64,000 nt of DNA from an uncultured Nocardioides sp. (GCF_947488025.1 NZ_CANKYS010000004.1:124001-188000); one strand, 5' to 3'. Shown: positions 17,638 through 27,087, counted from the stretch's first letter. Numbers and translations are program-made. Notes: generated by a model from the sequence alone, not told the origin.

Positions 17638-17648
17638 GAGGAGCCCAC

Positions 17649-17855
17649 ATGAGCGAGACCACCACCTACACCGTCACCGGGATGACCTGCGGCCACTGCG
17701 CCGCGTCGGTCACCGAGGAGATCTCCGAGATCGAAGGCGTCGAAGGGGTCGACGTCGTCGTCGAGACCGGAGCCGTCACCGTCACCAGCGCCACCCCGCT
17801 CGACGAGTCGGCCGTGCGCGCCGCCGTCGAGGAGGCCGGCTACGCGATGGCGTGA
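17649..17855 (+). CDS. copZ: Copper chaperone CopZ (HMA domain)
   Basis: The 68-residue single heavy-metal-associated domain has the metal site GMTCGHCAASV (Cys at 14 and 17). It should carry Cu(I) in the cytoplasm and pass it to CopA or CsoR. The SD aggagg lies between the csoR stop and the ATG. The acidic surface (EEISEIEGVEGVDVVVE) is typical of chaperones that dock onto a P-type ATPase. Confidence 0.94.
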   Translation: MSETTTYTVTGMTCGHCAASVTEEISEIEGVEGVDVVVETGAVTVTSATPLDESAVRAAVEEAGYAMA

Positions 17856-17945
17856 CCTGAGAGCGGTGACCTCGTCAGCGAGCGTCAGCGAGCCGACAGG
17901 TCACCGAGTCGAGTTGTCCGAAGTCCAGCCCGAAGGAACCCCGCC

Positions 17946-18920
17946 ATGAGTACGCCGTTGCGCGTCGTCGCGTTCGTCGCCGCCCTCGCCACCGCCTTCG
18001 CGCTGGCGTGGGGCGGGGGCCGGCTCGTCGGACCGGTCGAGACGGAGCCCGTCGCCGCCCACGACGACGCAGCAGCCCACGGCGGGGAGGCCGACTCCCC
18101 TTCGTCCGCCTCGGCCAACGGGTCCGACGCCCACGGCTCGGCCGTCGCCGAGGCGACCGGGCTGACCGCGCGGGCGGACGGCTTCACCTTGGCGCTCGCC
18201 GACCGCACACCGGCCGCCGGCCGCACGCGGCTCGACTTCCAGGTCCTCACGTCCAGCGGACGCCCCCTGCTCGACTACACGCGCGAGCACGAGAAGGACC
18301 TCCACCTCATCGTCGTACGCCGCGACCTGACCGGCTTCCAGCACGTGCATCCGCGGCTCGACCGCCGCACCGGCACCTGGTCGGTCGACGTACGCCTGAC
18401 CCCGGGCGTGTGGCGCGTCATCGCGGACTTCACCCCCGAGGGCTGGGACGGCATCACGCTGGCCGACGACGTGTCGGTGGCGGGCGACTTCACTCCTGCC
18501 GCACTCCCGTCCGACGACCGCACCGCGCGGGTCGAGACCTCCGCCGGCACCTACACGGTGACCCTGGCGGGTGACACGGCTCCGGGCGCCTCGACCGTGC
18601 TCACCACGCGCGTCGAGCTCGACGGCGAGCCGGTCACCGACCTCGAGCCCTACCTCGGCGCCCACGGTCACCTCGTCGCCCTGCGCGCGGGCGACCTGGG
18701 CTACCTCCACGTCCACCCGGAGGAGGGCCCGGCCGGCCCGGGCATCGACTTCGCGACCGCCTTCCCCGAGCCGGCGACGTACCGCCTCTTCCTGGACTTC
18801 CAGCACCGCGGCGCCGTCCACACGGCTGCGTTCACCGTCGAGTCCGACGGGGCTCCGTCCGGCGGCGGCGACACCGACCACGACACCGACCAGGGAGAGG
18901 AGGACGACCATGGCCACTGA
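17946..18920 (+). CDS. Exported His-rich protein of the copper operon
   Basis: The 324-residue product has one N-terminal hydrophobic helix ([17 protein letters not shown]), then a His/Asp/Ala-rich linker. Two beta-rich parts follow, with [19 protein letters not shown] near 135 and [20 protein letters not shown] near 245. The C-terminus is Asp/His-rich ([17 protein letters not shown]). The HVHP motifs look like metal sites. Such proteins often sit between copZ and copA in actinobacteria and probably bind copper outside the membrane; this is inferred from context. It overlaps the copA start by 11 bp. Confidence 0.82.
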   Translation: MSTPLRVVAFVAALATAFALAWGGGRLVGPVETEPVAAHDDAAAHGGEADSPSSASANGSDAHGSAVAEATGLTARADGFTLALADRTPAAGRTRLDFQVLTSSGRPLLDYTREHEKDLHLIVVRRDLTGFQHVHPRLDRRTGTWSVDVRLTPGVWRVIADFTPEGWDGITLADDVSVAGDFTPAALPSDDRTARVETSAGTYTVTLAGDTAPGASTVLTTRVELDGEPVTDLEPYLGAHGHLVALRAGDLGYLHVHPEEGPAGPGIDFATAFPEPATYRLFLDFQHRGAVHTAAFTVESDGAPSGGGDTDHDTDQGEEDDHGH

Positions 18921-21165
18921 GGTCCAGTCCCTCCACGAGCCGACGAGCGACGTCGAGCTCGCCATCACCGGCATGACCTGCGCCTCGTGCGCCAACCGCA
19001 TCGAGCGCAAGCTCAACAAGCTCGACGGCGTCACCGCGACGGTCAACTACGCCACCGAGAAGGCGAAGGTCTCCTACCCCGGCACGGTCTCGACCGACGA
19101 CCTGCTGCGCACGGTCGAGGCCGCGGGCTACGCCGCCGCGCTGCCGACGCCGCCCGCCACTGACGATGCCGCAGGCGAGCCCGTCGAGCGCGACCCGCTG
19201 CTGCAGCGACTGGTGATCAGCGCCGTCCTCTCCGTGCCGGTCATCGCGATGGCGATGGTCCCGGCCTGGCAGTTCACCTACTGGCAGTGGGCCTCGCTCG
19301 CGCTGGCCGCCCCCGTCGTCGTGTGGGGCGCCCTGCCCTTCCACCGGGCGGCGTGGACCAACCTGCGCCACGGCGCGACGACCATGGACACCCTTGTGTC
19401 GGTCGGCGTGCTCGCGGCCTTCGGCTGGTCGCTGTGGGCGCTCTTCCTCGGCACCGCCGGCGAGCCCGGGATGACCCACCCGTTCCGGATCTCGATCGAC
19501 CGGACCAACGGCGCTGCCAACATCTACCTCGAGGCCGCCGCCGGCGTGACGACGTTCCTGCTCGCCGGGCGTTGGCTCGAGCACCGCTCCAAGCGGCGCG
19601 CGGGCGCGGCGCTCCGGGCGCTCCTCGAGCTCGGCGCCCGCGACGTGGGCGTGCTCCGTGACGACGCTTCTGGTGGGCGCACCGAGACGCGGATCCCCGT
19701 CGACCAGCTGGCCGTGGGGGACGAGTTCGTCGTACGCCCCGGCGAGAAGGTCGCGACCGACGGGACCGTGGTGACCGGGACCAGCGCGGTCGACGCGTCG
19801 ATGCTGACCGGCGAGTCGGTGCCGGTGGAGGTCGGCCCGGGCGACGCAGTCGTCGGCGCCACCGTCAACGCCGGCGGGCGGCTCGTCGTACGCGCCACCC
19901 GCGTCGGCGCCGACACCCAGCTCGCCCAGATGGCCCGGCTGGTCGAGGACGCGCAGAACGGCAAGGCCGAGGTGCAACGCCTCGCCGACCGCGTCTCCGG
20001 GGTCTTCGTGCCGATCGTCATCGGCCTGTCCGTCGCGACGCTGGGCTTCTGGCTCGGTGCCGGCGCGGGCGCCACGGCCGCCTTCACCGCCGCCGTCGCG
20101 GTGCTGATCATCGCCTGCCCGTGCGCCCTCGGCCTGGCCACGCCGACCGCCCTGATGGTCGGCACCGGCCGCGGCGCCCAGCTCGGCATCCTGATCAAGG
20201 GCCCCGAGGTCCTCGAGTCGACCCGGCGCGTGGACACGATCGTGCTCGACAAGACCGGAACCGTGACCACCGGCGAGATGACCGTCCACGAGGTGGTGGC
20301 CGCCGAGGGCGAGTCCGTCGACGACGTACGACGCCTCGCCGCCGCCCTCGAGTCGGCGTCCGAGCACCCGATCGGCCGGGCGATCGCCGCCGTCGAAGGT
20401 CCGCTGCCCGCCGTCGAGGAGTTCACCAGCCGCGAGGGGCTGGGGGTGCAGGGCGTCGTCGAGGGCCACGCGGTCGTCGTCGGCCGGCCCAGCCTGCTCG
20501 CCGACTGGGCGCAGCACCTGCCGCCGTCGCTCGTCGCCGCCGTCGAGCGGGCGCAGGGCGAGGGCCGCACCGCTGTCGCCGTCGGCTGGGACGGCCGGGC
20601 GCGCGGCGTCATCGTCGTCGGCGACACGGTGAAGCCCACGTCCGCCCAGGCGGTCGCCGCGCTGCGCGACCTCGGCCTCACCCCGGTCCTGCTCACCGGC
20701 GACAACGAGGCCGCGGCTCGCCACGTCGCTGCCCAGGTCGGCATCGAGACGGTCGTGGCCGACGTACTCCCTGCCGACAAGGTGGCCGAGGTGCAACGCC
20801 TGCAGGCCGCCGGCAAGGTCGTGGCGATGGTCGGCGACGGCGTCAACGACGCGGCCGCCCTCGCCCAGGCCGACCTCGGGCTCTCGATGGGCACCGGCAC
20901 CGACGTGGCGATCGAGGCCGGCGACCTGACCCTCGTACGCGGCGACCTGCTCGTCGCCGTCGATGCGATCCGGCTCTCGCGCCGCACCCTCGGCACGATC
21001 AAGGGCAACCTGTTCTGGGCGTTCGCCTACAACGTCGCCGCCCTCCCCCTCGCCGCCGCCGGCCTCCTCAACCCGATGCTCGCCGGCGCCGCGATGGCGT
21101 TCTCCAGCGTCTTCGTGGTCACCAACTCGCTCCGGCTACGCAGCTTCCGCTCGTCGGTCTCCTGA
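18910..21165 (+). CDS. copA: Copper-exporting P1B-type ATPase CopA
   Basis: The 751-residue ATPase expels Cu(I) from the cytoplasm. In order: an HMA domain with [12 protein letters not shown] (about 19), membrane helices, the actuator motif TGES, the channel motif [14 protein letters not shown] (CPC), phosphorylation site [17 protein letters not shown], and the hinge [16 protein letters not shown]. This is a complete set. ATG 18910 follows the SD gagagg and overlaps the previous gene, so translation is likely coupled. The ATPase is the functional end of the csoR-copZ-His-rich-copA operon. Confidence 0.97.
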   Translation: MATEVQSLHEPTSDVELAITGMTCASCANRIERKLNKLDGVTATVNYATEKAKVSYPGTVSTDDLLRTVEAAGYAAALPTPPATDDAAGEPVERDPLLQRLVISAVLSVPVIAMAMVPAWQFTYWQWASLALAAPVVVWGALPFHRAAWTNLRHGATTMDTLVSVGVLAAFGWSLWALFLGTAGEPGMTHPFRISIDRTNGAANIYLEAAAGVTTFLLAGRWLEHRSKRRAGAALRALLELGARDVGVLRDDASGGRTETRIPVDQLAVGDEFVVRPGEKVATDGTVVTGTSAVDASMLTGESVPVEVGPGDAVVGATVNAGGRLVVRATRVGADTQLAQMARLVEDAQNGKAEVQRLADRVSGVFVPIVIGLSVATLGFWLGAGAGATAAFTAAVAVLIIACPCALGLATPTALMVGTGRGAQLGILIKGPEVLESTRRVDTIVLDKTGTVTTGEMTVHEVVAAEGESVDDVRRLAAALESASEHPIGRAIAAVEGPLPAVEEFTSREGLGVQGVVEGHAVVVGRPSLLADWAQHLPPSLVAAVERAQGEGRTAVAVGWDGRARGVIVVGDTVKPTSAQAVAALRDLGLTPVLLTGDNEAAARHVAAQVGIETVVADVLPADKVAEVQRLQAAGKVVAMVGDGVNDAAALAQADLGLSMGTGTDVAIEAGDLTLVRGDLLVAVDAIRLSRRTLGTIKGNLFWAFAYNVAALPLAAAGLLNPMLAGAAMAFSSVFVVTNSLRLRSFRSSVS

Positions 21166-21193
21166 CCGCGGCCCTCCCCGGGCTGCCGCCGCC

Positions 21194-21505
21194 GGAGCGG
21201 TGGTCCACCCACACTCCCGCAGCCAGGAATGTCGCTCCACCACCGCTCCACGGGCAGGAGCGGTGAGTGGCGCAGGTTCTTCGGCTGCGGAACCTGCGTC
21301 ACCCACCGCCGTACGCCGGCCGCCCACCGGCGCGGTGAGCAGCGCAGGTTTCCCGGCTGCAGAACCTGCCTCACCCACCGCCCGGCCGAGCGGCGGTGGT
21401 CCACCCACACTTCCGCGGGCAGGAATGTCGCTCCACCACCGCTCCACGAGCAGGAGCGGTGAGCAGCGCAGCTTCTGCGGCCCCAGAACCTGCCTCCCCA
21501 CCGCC
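21194..21505. repeat. Mosaic of palindromic repeats, A-B / B / A-B
   Basis: Two modules make up this gap. Module A (63 bp; 21197-21259 and 21393-21455) has outer arms gcggtggt and accaccgc. Module B (about 51 bp; 21260-21310, 21332-21382, 21456-21505) contains cgcaggtt paired with aacctgcg, and outer arms gcggtga and caccgc. The order is AB, B, AB. Each module can form a hairpin. It lies between copA and the EcsC-like gene, both on the plus strand. No transposase is associated. Confidence 0.85.
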
Positions 21506-21567
21506 CAGTCCACAACGCTGAGAGGATGGGACGCCCGTCTGACCGTTGTGTTCGTAGTGTTTGCCGC

Positions 21568-22272
21568 ATGGGACTCAAGGACCTCCGCATCCCCGGCCGC
21601 GCCGAGGCACGTACGACGTCGTCGGCGCTCGAGGCCGCCGACGACCCGCGGCACGACCCCGGGACCATCGACCGGCTGGTCACGATGCTCCTCGACGTCG
21701 GCCTCGACGGCCGCGGCCCGCTCGACCCGGTCCGCGAGGTGGCCGAGGAGGCGCTGCGCAAGGCCGGTGGCGACCGCGACAAGGCGATCGCCGCGCTGGC
21801 CCGGCGCAGCACGATCGGCGGCGCGGCCGGCGGCTTCGTCACCGGCATCGGCGGCTTCGTCACGATGCCGGTCGCGCTGCCGGTCAACGTCGCGGAGTTC
21901 TACCTCCAGGCGGTGCGGATGGTCGGCGCGATCGCGGTGCTGCGCGGCCACGACATCGACAGCCCGCGCGTGCGCAGCGCGATCCTGCTGACGCTCGTCG
22001 GCGCGGACTCCGACGAGGTGCTCAAGCGGGCCGGAATGGCCACCGCCGGCAGCCGGGCGACGTCGTTCGCCCTCGGCGGCCTGCCGCCCGCGGCGCTGAT
22101 GATGATCAACAAGGCCGTCGGCTTCCGGCTCATGCGCGGGGTCAGCGAGAAGACGCTCGCCGGCCTCGGCCGCGGCGTCCCGTTCGCCGGCGGGTTCGTC
22201 GGCGGCGGGATCGACGGCTTCATGATGAAGAAGATCGCCGACCACGCGATCAAGGAGCTGCCCGTCGTCTGA
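21568..22272 (+). CDS. EcsC-like protein
   Basis: The 234-residue protein has hydrophobic glycine-rich stretches (TIGGAAGGFVTGIGGFVTMPVALP near 85, and FAGGFVGGGIDGFMM near the end) around VNVAEFYLQAVRMVGAIAVL and LRGHDI. This pattern is that of EcsC-family proteins, which are membrane-associated and of unclear function. ATG 21568 is almost without leader; 'gtttgccgc' precedes it. Its 3' end abuts, on the other strand, the remnant of a cotH gene, so this gene may have arrived by the event that destroyed cotH. Confidence 0.78.
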   Translation: MGLKDLRIPGRAEARTTSSALEAADDPRHDPGTIDRLVTMLLDVGLDGRGPLDPVREVAEEALRKAGGDRDKAIAALARRSTIGGAAGGFVTGIGGFVTMPVALPVNVAEFYLQAVRMVGAIAVLRGHDIDSPRVRSAILLTLVGADSDEVLKRAGMATAGSRATSFALGGLPPAALMMINKAVGFRLMRGVSEKTLAGLGRGVPFAGGFVGGGIDGFMMKKIADHAIKELPVV

Positions 22273-22461
22273 TCCCTTCGGCCTCCGCGAACAGGTCGAG
22301 CGCGACGGCCTCGTTGAGCGCGGTCTCCGAGCTGTCGGAGCGGACGATGGACTCGCTCCATCCCGAGATTGAACTGCCGTCAATGAACTCGTCGAGCCGG
22401 ATCAGCCAGGGCAGGTCGGCCGGGTCAGCGACGGGGGTCGGCGTACGAGTCGGTGCGTCAT
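22273..22461 (-). pseudogene. Remnant of a CotH-type kinase gene
   Basis: An ATG at 22461 overlaps the VTC gene stop (ATGA), as expected for the third gene of an operon, but reads only 19 codons to a stop. In another frame the same strand encodes DPADLPWLIRLDEFIDG and then SDSSETALNEAVALDLFAEA, which match the N-terminal third of CotH kinase-family proteins. The signal-peptide region, most of the body and the C-terminus are gone. CotH genes normally follow DUF4956 and VTC genes, so both the content and the position argue for a deleted, frameshifted copy. Confidence 0.72.
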
Positions 22462-23228
22462 GCGAGGGCTCCTTCGCGGAGGGTGAGGTGGTCGGCGAGG
22501 TGGCGCGAGGTGACCCGGTGCCAGCGGTTGCGCGGGAGGTCGGGGGTCAGCAGCGCCAGCCCGGTGCCGTACTTGGAGATCCGGACCGGCCGGTGGCCGA
22601 GCTCCCACAGGCGGCGGTCGAGCGGGCCGGGGCCGGGGGTGCCCGACTTGGTCTCGACGACCAGCACGTCGCCGACCTCCGCGGTCCCGTGGCCGGAGAC
22701 CCAGCGCAGGTTGCGGTCGACGGTGGCCCGGCCGGCGTCGCCGGGGAGGAGCAGCGTCGTACGCCGGTAGCTGGTGTGCAGCGTCGCGACGAGGCCGGCG
22801 GTGTCGACGTCGTGGACGTGCGCGGCTCCGAGCCGGTCGCGCACCCAGGCGGCCGCGGGTCCGGACACGTCGGGCGCGTCGTGGGGCAGCCGCTCCTTGA
22901 CGGTGGTGCCCCGCAGGCCGCGCGTCTTCACCTCGAGCCAGCGCTCGCCGGTGTCGGCGTACACGCGGGTACGGACCTTCCAGCGGCGGCGCCGGGGGTG
23001 GGCGGCGGCGCTCCAGCTGTCGAGCCCGACGGTGTCGAGATAGGTCGACTCGTAGCGCGAGCTGCGGCGCCCGTCGATCTCGAGCACCCGCAGCCCCGGG
23101 ACGCAGGTGACGACGGCATCGAGGTCTTCGGTGGCGATGACGTACTTCCGGTCGGTCCGGGTCAGCAGCTCCGCGCGGTCGTTGAGCTCGGCGAGCGTGA
23201 CCGCGGGGAGGTGGTCGCAGCCCTTCAT
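22458..23228 (-). CDS. VTC-domain polyphosphate polymerase-like protein
   Basis: The 256-residue VTC (triphosphate-tunnel) domain has basic tunnel residues in LLTRTDRKYVIA, SSRYESTYLDT, RRRRWKVRTRVYADTGERWLEVK and VDRNLRWV, plus the acidic VVETKSG. VTC domains make polyphosphate in yeast; bacterial versions paired with DUF4956 membrane proteins are uncharacterised. The start overlaps the DUF4956 gene by four bases (ATGA, 23225-23228), showing a coupled operon. The usual third member, cotH, is decayed. Confidence 0.9.
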   Translation of the reverse strand: MKGCDHLPAVTLAELNDRAELLTRTDRKYVIATEDLDAVVTCVPGLRVLEIDGRRSSRYESTYLDTVGLDSWSAAAHPRRRRWKVRTRVYADTGERWLEVKTRGLRGTTVKERLPHDAPDVSGPAAAWVRDRLGAAHVHDVDTAGLVATLHTSYRRTTLLLPGDAGRATVDRNLRWVSGHGTAEVGDVLVVETKSGTPGPGPLDRRLWELGHRPVRISKYGTGLALLTPDLPRNRWHRVTSRHLADHLTLREGALA

Positions 23229-23824
23229 CGGGTGACGGCCGGTACGTCGTGGCGCTCGGCGCGCGGCATGGCCGGGCGCGGCGCGAGGGCGTAGTGGACC
23301 TCGACCGTGGTGGTGTCGTTGACCAGGTCGACGCGGACCGGCGTGACCCGGGTGACCCTGGCGTCGAGGAGCAGCTCGAGGCGGGTGACCAGCTCGCGCT
23401 CGTGGGTGACGGCCCGGTCGAGCACGACGACCTGGCGCAGGCCGGTGGCGTGCAGCAGGCGGCTGTCGGCGAGGGCGAGCACGACGACGAGGCCGACCAT
23501 CAGCGCGATGGACAGGCCCACGTCGCCGGTGCCGAGGCCGCCGAGCAGGCCGATGGCGAGAGCGGCGAAGTAGTAGGCGATCTCGTGCTGGCCGAGCTCG
23601 TCGGAGCGGAGCCGGATGATCGACAGGACACCGAAGAGCCCGAGGCCGAGCCCGACGGTCGCGGCGCTGCTCGCCAGCACGATGGTCACGGCGAGCACGC
23701 CGACGTTGACCGCGACGAAGGCGGTGACGAGGTCGGCGCGGCGGTGGCGCGGGTAGTAGACGGCCAGGGCGAGGACCAGCACGGCGACGAGGTCGACGGC
23801 GGCGAGGAGGTAGGTGGGGTTCAT
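23225..23824 (-). CDS. DUF4956 membrane protein
   Basis: The 199-residue product has four or five membrane helices in the first 130 residues, with the conserved GLGLGLFGVLSIIRLRSDEL segment of the DUF4956 family. A soluble C-terminal part of about 65 residues (RQVVVLDRAVTHERELVTRL onwards) follows. Family members are encoded beside VTC polyphosphate polymerase genes and may form the membrane part of the complex; this is inferred from context. ATG 23824 follows the SD gaaggaac. Confidence 0.9.
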   Translation of the reverse strand: MNPTYLLAAVDLVAVLVLALAVYYPRHRRADLVTAFVAVNVGVLAVTIVLASSAATVGLGLGLFGVLSIIRLRSDELGQHEIAYYFAALAIGLLGGLGTGDVGLSIALMVGLVVVLALADSRLLHATGLRQVVVLDRAVTHERELVTRLELLLDARVTRVTPVRVDLVNDTTTVEVHYALAPRPAMPRAERHDVPAVTR

Positions 23825-23936
23825 CGGGTTCCTTCGTGGGCGGGTCGGTGCCCCGAGGTTGTCCGGCCCGCCTGTCCCCCGGCTGCCGCGATCCTGTGGC
23901 GGATCTGTGAGGACGGCCCTGCGACAATCGACCCTC

Positions 23937-24296
23937 GTGGACGGACCCCTGCCCCTCGCGCTGCTCGTCGCCTCGCTGCTCTTCGCGGTGGTGGTGCTGG
24001 TCTACGTCGTGCTCGACCGCACGCCGGACTGGGGACTGCTCGGCTTCGCCGCGGTCATCGAGGCCGCGACGCTGGTGCTGCTCGTGATCGCGGCGGTGCA
24101 GGTCGGCGACGCCGACCTCTCCGGCCCGTCGGCGATCACGCTGTTCGGCTACCTGGCCGCCGGACTCGTGCTGCTGCCGCTGGGCTTCGTCTGGTCGCTG
24201 GCCGAGCGCAGCCGCGGCGCCACGGCCGTGCTGATGGTCGCCGGGCTGACGCAGGCCTTCGTCGTCGTACGCGCCCTGCAGGTGTGGCAGTCGTGA
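23937..24296 (+). CDS. Small four-helix membrane protein
   Basis: The 119-residue product from GTG 23937 has four hydrophobic helices (for example LALLVASLLFAVVVLVYVVL and ITLFGYLAAGLVLLPLGFVW) and short loops. There is no known domain. The gene diverges from the DUF4956 operon. Its stop overlaps the next start by four bases (GTGA), so the two small membrane proteins are made together and may form a complex. Confidence 0.8.
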   Translation: MDGPLPLALLVASLLFAVVVLVYVVLDRTPDWGLLGFAAVIEAATLVLLVIAAVQVGDADLSGPSAITLFGYLAAGLVLLPLGFVWSLAERSRGATAVLMVAGLTQAFVVVRALQVWQS

Positions 24297-24697
24297 CCCG
24301 CACCGCCACGTCCACCTCCTCGGGCCTCGGCCGCGCCCTCGTCGCGGTGTACGGCGTCTTCGCCCTCGCCGCGACCGCGCGCTCGCTCGTGCAGCTGGCC
24401 ACCAAGGCAGACGAGGCGCCGCTGGCGTACGTCCTCTCCGCCGTCGCCGCGCTCGTGTACGTCGCCGCGACCCTCGGCCTCGCGGAGGTCGGGCCGAACC
24501 CCCGCCGGCTGGCGTGGGCGGCCGTCGGCTTCGAGATGGTCGGCGTGCTCACCGTCGGCACGCTGACCGTGCTCGACCCGGAGCTCTTCCCCGACGCGAC
24601 CGTGTGGTCCGACTACGGCGCGGGGTACGGCTGGCTGCCGCTGGTGCTGCCGTTCGTCGGCATTGCCTGGCTCTGGCACACGCGGGCGCGGGACTGA
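24293..24697 (+). CDS. Small four-helix membrane protein, coupled to previous gene
   Basis: The 134-residue product has four hydrophobic helices: GRALVAVYGVFALAATARSL, APLAYVLSAVAALVYVAATL, WAAVGFEMVGVLTVGTLTVL and WLPLVLPFVGIAWLW. From memory, similar proteins are annotated only as integral membrane proteins in actinomycetes. GTG 24293 overlaps the upstream stop. It converges on the DUF1801-like gene at 24709, leaving 11 bp between. Confidence 0.82.
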   Translation: MTRTATSTSSGLGRALVAVYGVFALAATARSLVQLATKADEAPLAYVLSAVAALVYVAATLGLAEVGPNPRRLAWAAVGFEMVGVLTVGTLTVLDPELFPDATVWSDYGAGYGWLPLVLPFVGIAWLWHTRARD

Positions 24698-24708
24698 CCT
24701 ACCGAGTC

Positions 24709-25068
24709 CTAGGTGGTCGAGCGACCCGCGTGGTGCTCGCGGTAGGGCTGGTAGAGCCGCCAGAGGAACGACTCGAGCTCGACGGCGAGGTCGTCGTCCA
24801 GGGACGGGAACGAGAAGGTCGCCTTGCCGGTCCGGCGCTTCGTGAACGCCTCGGAGGAGCCCTCGAGCGCCTCCGGCCACGTGTCCACGGCGATCGCGTA
24901 GAGCGACACCTTCTGGGCGCTGCGCTTGACGGCCGCGAAGTAGTCGTGGGCGCCGGAGCCGGGCCAGCGCAGCGACGGCATGCCATAGATGGTCGCGTCC
25001 TCGAGCTCGTCCCGGTAGGGCTCGAGGAGCGCCCAGATCCGGGCTTCGACCGCGTCGAGATCTGCCAT
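24709..25068 (-). CDS. DUF1801/YdhG-like protein
   Basis: The 119-residue cytoplasmic protein contains DATIYGMPSLRWPG near 25, YFAAVKRSAQKVSLYAI near 43 and the C-terminal segment FSFPSLDDDLAVELESFLW. This is the layout of small DUF1801 (YdhG-like) proteins of the Fra-type fold, whose biochemical role is unknown. It starts 19 bp from the end of the WS/DGAT gene on the same strand, so it may be cotranscribed. Confidence 0.75.
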   Translation of the reverse strand: MADLDAVEARIWALLEPYRDELEDATIYGMPSLRWPGSGAHDYFAAVKRSAQKVSLYAIAVDTWPEALEGSSEAFTKRRTGKATFSFPSLDDDLAVELESFLWRLYQPYREHHAGRSTT

Positions 25069-25087
25069 CGGTCGAGTGTAGGAGCCG

Positions 25088-26410
25088 CTACGGCTCGAGG
25101 GCGGCGAGCACGTCCAGCTCGTCGCGCAGCCCGGCCAGGAGCTCGTCGAGGTCGGGCACGTGGTCGGGGTCGACGATGGCGGTGACGGTGACCGTGCCGG
25201 CGTAGGAGAGCACCTCGAAGTACGCCGTGATGTTGCCGCTCTCCGACAGGGCGACCGGGACGGCGGCCCGCACCCGGCGTCCGGCGACGTGGACGGACTC
25301 CTCGGGGCCGCGCACGTGGCTGACCAGGGTGTGCAGCCGCTGCTGGTGTCGCATGTACCAGCGGAAGCCACCCAGGGCAGCCAGCGGCCGGAACAGCCCA
25401 CCGAGCAGGGCGATCGGGGGCGGGCCGCTCGCGTCGGCGCGGTGCCGCCGCACCTGGCCGGCGACGGCGAGCAGGCGGCTGCGGGCGTCGCCGGTGGTCG
25501 GGACGGTGACGAGCATCGGGCTGACCATGTTGCCGAGGGAGCCGTCGTCGTCGCTGCGGCGCCCGGAGACCGGGACCGCGATCACCACCGCGTCGACGGC
25601 CTCGCCCCGCCCCCGCAGCACACGCTGCAGGGCACCGGCGACAGCGGTCAGTACGGCGTCGTTGCCGGTGGCGCCGAAGCGGTGGGCGGCCTCTCGCAGG
25701 GCTCGGCCGTCGACGGCCACCACCCCGATCGCACGCCGGGGACCGGTCGGCTGCAGCAGCGAGCACGACTCCGCGCGCGGCGGTGCGAGCCCGCCGGCGG
25801 CGGCGAAGGAACGGCGTACCTGCCGCAGCCACCAGCGCCCGCGGCCCAGCGACCGCAGGTGCGTGCGCCAGGCGTCGAGGGCGAGCTCACGGGTCGTCGG
25901 ACGCTCGCGCGGGAGCGGCTGCGCGGCGGCGGACGCGCCGGGATCGACGAGGGTGGCGAGCACGGCCAGGCCGCCGACCCCGTCGGCGAGGACGTGGTGA
26001 AGCACCACCACCAGGCTCGTCGCACCGTCCGTTCGACCGGTGACGACCGCGGCCGACCACAGCGGCGCCTCTGCTGGCACGGGCTCGGCGACCACCGACA
26101 CCACGGTCTCCAGGAAGGCCCGCTCGTCCCCCGGCGGCGGGCACGCCACGTGGCGCACGTGTCGGCGTACGTCGAAGCGCGCGTCGTCGACCCAGATCGG
26201 TCCGCCGCAGCCCCAGGGCGTGGGTACGAGGCGCTGCCGCAGCCGCGGGACCGCCGCCAGCCGCTCACCGACCAGGCGGGTCAGGGTCGCGACGTCCGGA
26301 CCGTCCGGGCCCGACTCGAGCACCAGCGCCACGCCGATCTGCTCGGCGCGGCCGCCGCCCTCCATGGCGAGGAAGGCGCGGTCCGCGGTGCTGGCGCGCT
26401 CGATCGGCAC
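25088..26410 (-). CDS. Wax ester synthase/diacylglycerol acyltransferase (WS/DGAT)
   Basis: The 440-residue acyltransferase has the catalytic HHxxxDG motif in VVVLHHVLADGVGG near residue 135 and a later MVSPMLVTVPTTGDARSRL segment typical of actinobacterial WS/DGATs. It transfers acyl-CoA to long-chain alcohols or diacylglycerol, making storage lipid. The GTG at 26410 has the SD ggagg, and homology starts with RASTADRAFLAME. It is followed on the same strand by a DUF1801 gene and preceded by a DDN-type gene 19 bp away, so a three-gene operon is possible. Confidence 0.92.
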   Translation of the reverse strand: MPIERASTADRAFLAMEGGGRAEQIGVALVLESGPDGPDVATLTRLVGERLAAVPRLRQRLVPTPWGCGGPIWVDDARFDVRRHVRHVACPPPGDERAFLETVVSVVAEPVPAEAPLWSAAVVTGRTDGATSLVVVLHHVLADGVGGLAVLATLVDPGASAAAQPLPRERPTTRELALDAWRTHLRSLGRGRWWLRQVRRSFAAAGGLAPPRAESCSLLQPTGPRRAIGVVAVDGRALREAAHRFGATGNDAVLTAVAGALQRVLRGRGEAVDAVVIAVPVSGRRSDDDGSLGNMVSPMLVTVPTTGDARSRLLAVAGQVRRHRADASGPPPIALLGGLFRPLAALGGFRWYMRHQQRLHTLVSHVRGPEESVHVAGRRVRAAVPVALSESGNITAYFEVLSYAGTVTVTAIVDPDHVPDLDELLAGLRDELDVLAALEP

Positions 26411-26429
26411 CTCGTCCTCCCCCGCCCAG

Positions 26430-26918
26430 CTAGGTAGCCGTCGCGGTGTCCCGGGGCTCGAGCACGACCACCGCGGTCTCGGCGGGACGGCGGGCGGCGT
26501 ACGCGTCGAGGTCCTTGTCGATCTCCGCCCAGCGCACCCACAGCCGCTCGCGCTCGGGTCCGTGCGCTGCGCGGGCACGAACGGCTCGGGTGCCGTCCTT
26601 GGTCTGGACCGTGGCGTCGGGATGGGCCTGCAGGTTGAGCCACCAGGCGGGCTCGGGCGGGCCCCAGCCGTTCATCGCCATCGTGACGAGGTTGTCGCCG
26701 TCCTCGATGTAGCCGACCAGCACCTGCCGCGGTTGGCCGGAGCGTCTGCCCGTGGTGGTGAGCCAGAGCGCTCCCCAGCCGTTCGGCTTGGGCCGCCACA
26801 GCCCGACCCGGCCCCGGGTGGTGCGTACGAGCGCGCGGTGGGCGTGCCAGAACGCGACGACGAACCAGCGTGGCGGCAGGTTCGCCCTGCCGCGACGGGA
26901 CGTACGAGCGGTTGTCAT
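26430..26918 (-). CDS. Deazaflavin (F420)-dependent nitroreductase family protein
   Basis: The 162-residue split-barrel protein resembles mycobacterial Ddn. LWLTTTGRRSGQPRQVLVGYI, TMAMNGWGPPEPAWWLNLQAHP and the basic DGTRAVRARAA are the typical core. Members use reduced coenzyme F420 for reductions such as quinones or nitro compounds. The N-terminal segment (FVVAFWHAHRALVRTT) is amphipathic and may touch the membrane. Substrate unknown. Confidence 0.9.
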   Translation of the reverse strand: MTTARTSRRGRANLPPRWFVVAFWHAHRALVRTTRGRVGLWRPKPNGWGALWLTTTGRRSGQPRQVLVGYIEDGDNLVTMAMNGWGPPEPAWWLNLQAHPDATVQTKDGTRAVRARAAHGPERERLWVRWAEIDKDLDAYAARRPAETAVVVLEPRDTATAT

Positions 26919-27000
26919 GGCCGGCCCTCCTCGCTCCCCACCTCCGGGTCTAGCACCCGCGCGAGCCAGGCCCCTAGGGCCGTTGGTCCTCCGGTGTCGC

Positions 27001-27042
27001 CGTCCAGCGCGGACGGCCGGTCGACGAAGTCGTCACCGACCT
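27001..27042 (-). repeat. Duplicated fragment of the S51-type peptidase gene
   Basis: These 42 bp match 27729-27770, inside the peptidase gene, at 38 positions by hand alignment. Read on the minus strand they encode VGDDFVDRPSALD, against VGDDFVEWPSAPD in the intact gene. The similarity stops at both ends. It looks like a scar of a former tandem copy or a small segmental duplication. Confidence 0.65.
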
Positions 27043-27087
27043 GGAGCCCTGCCATCATGGGTGGAAGCCCTCGTCCCAGGAGCAGCC

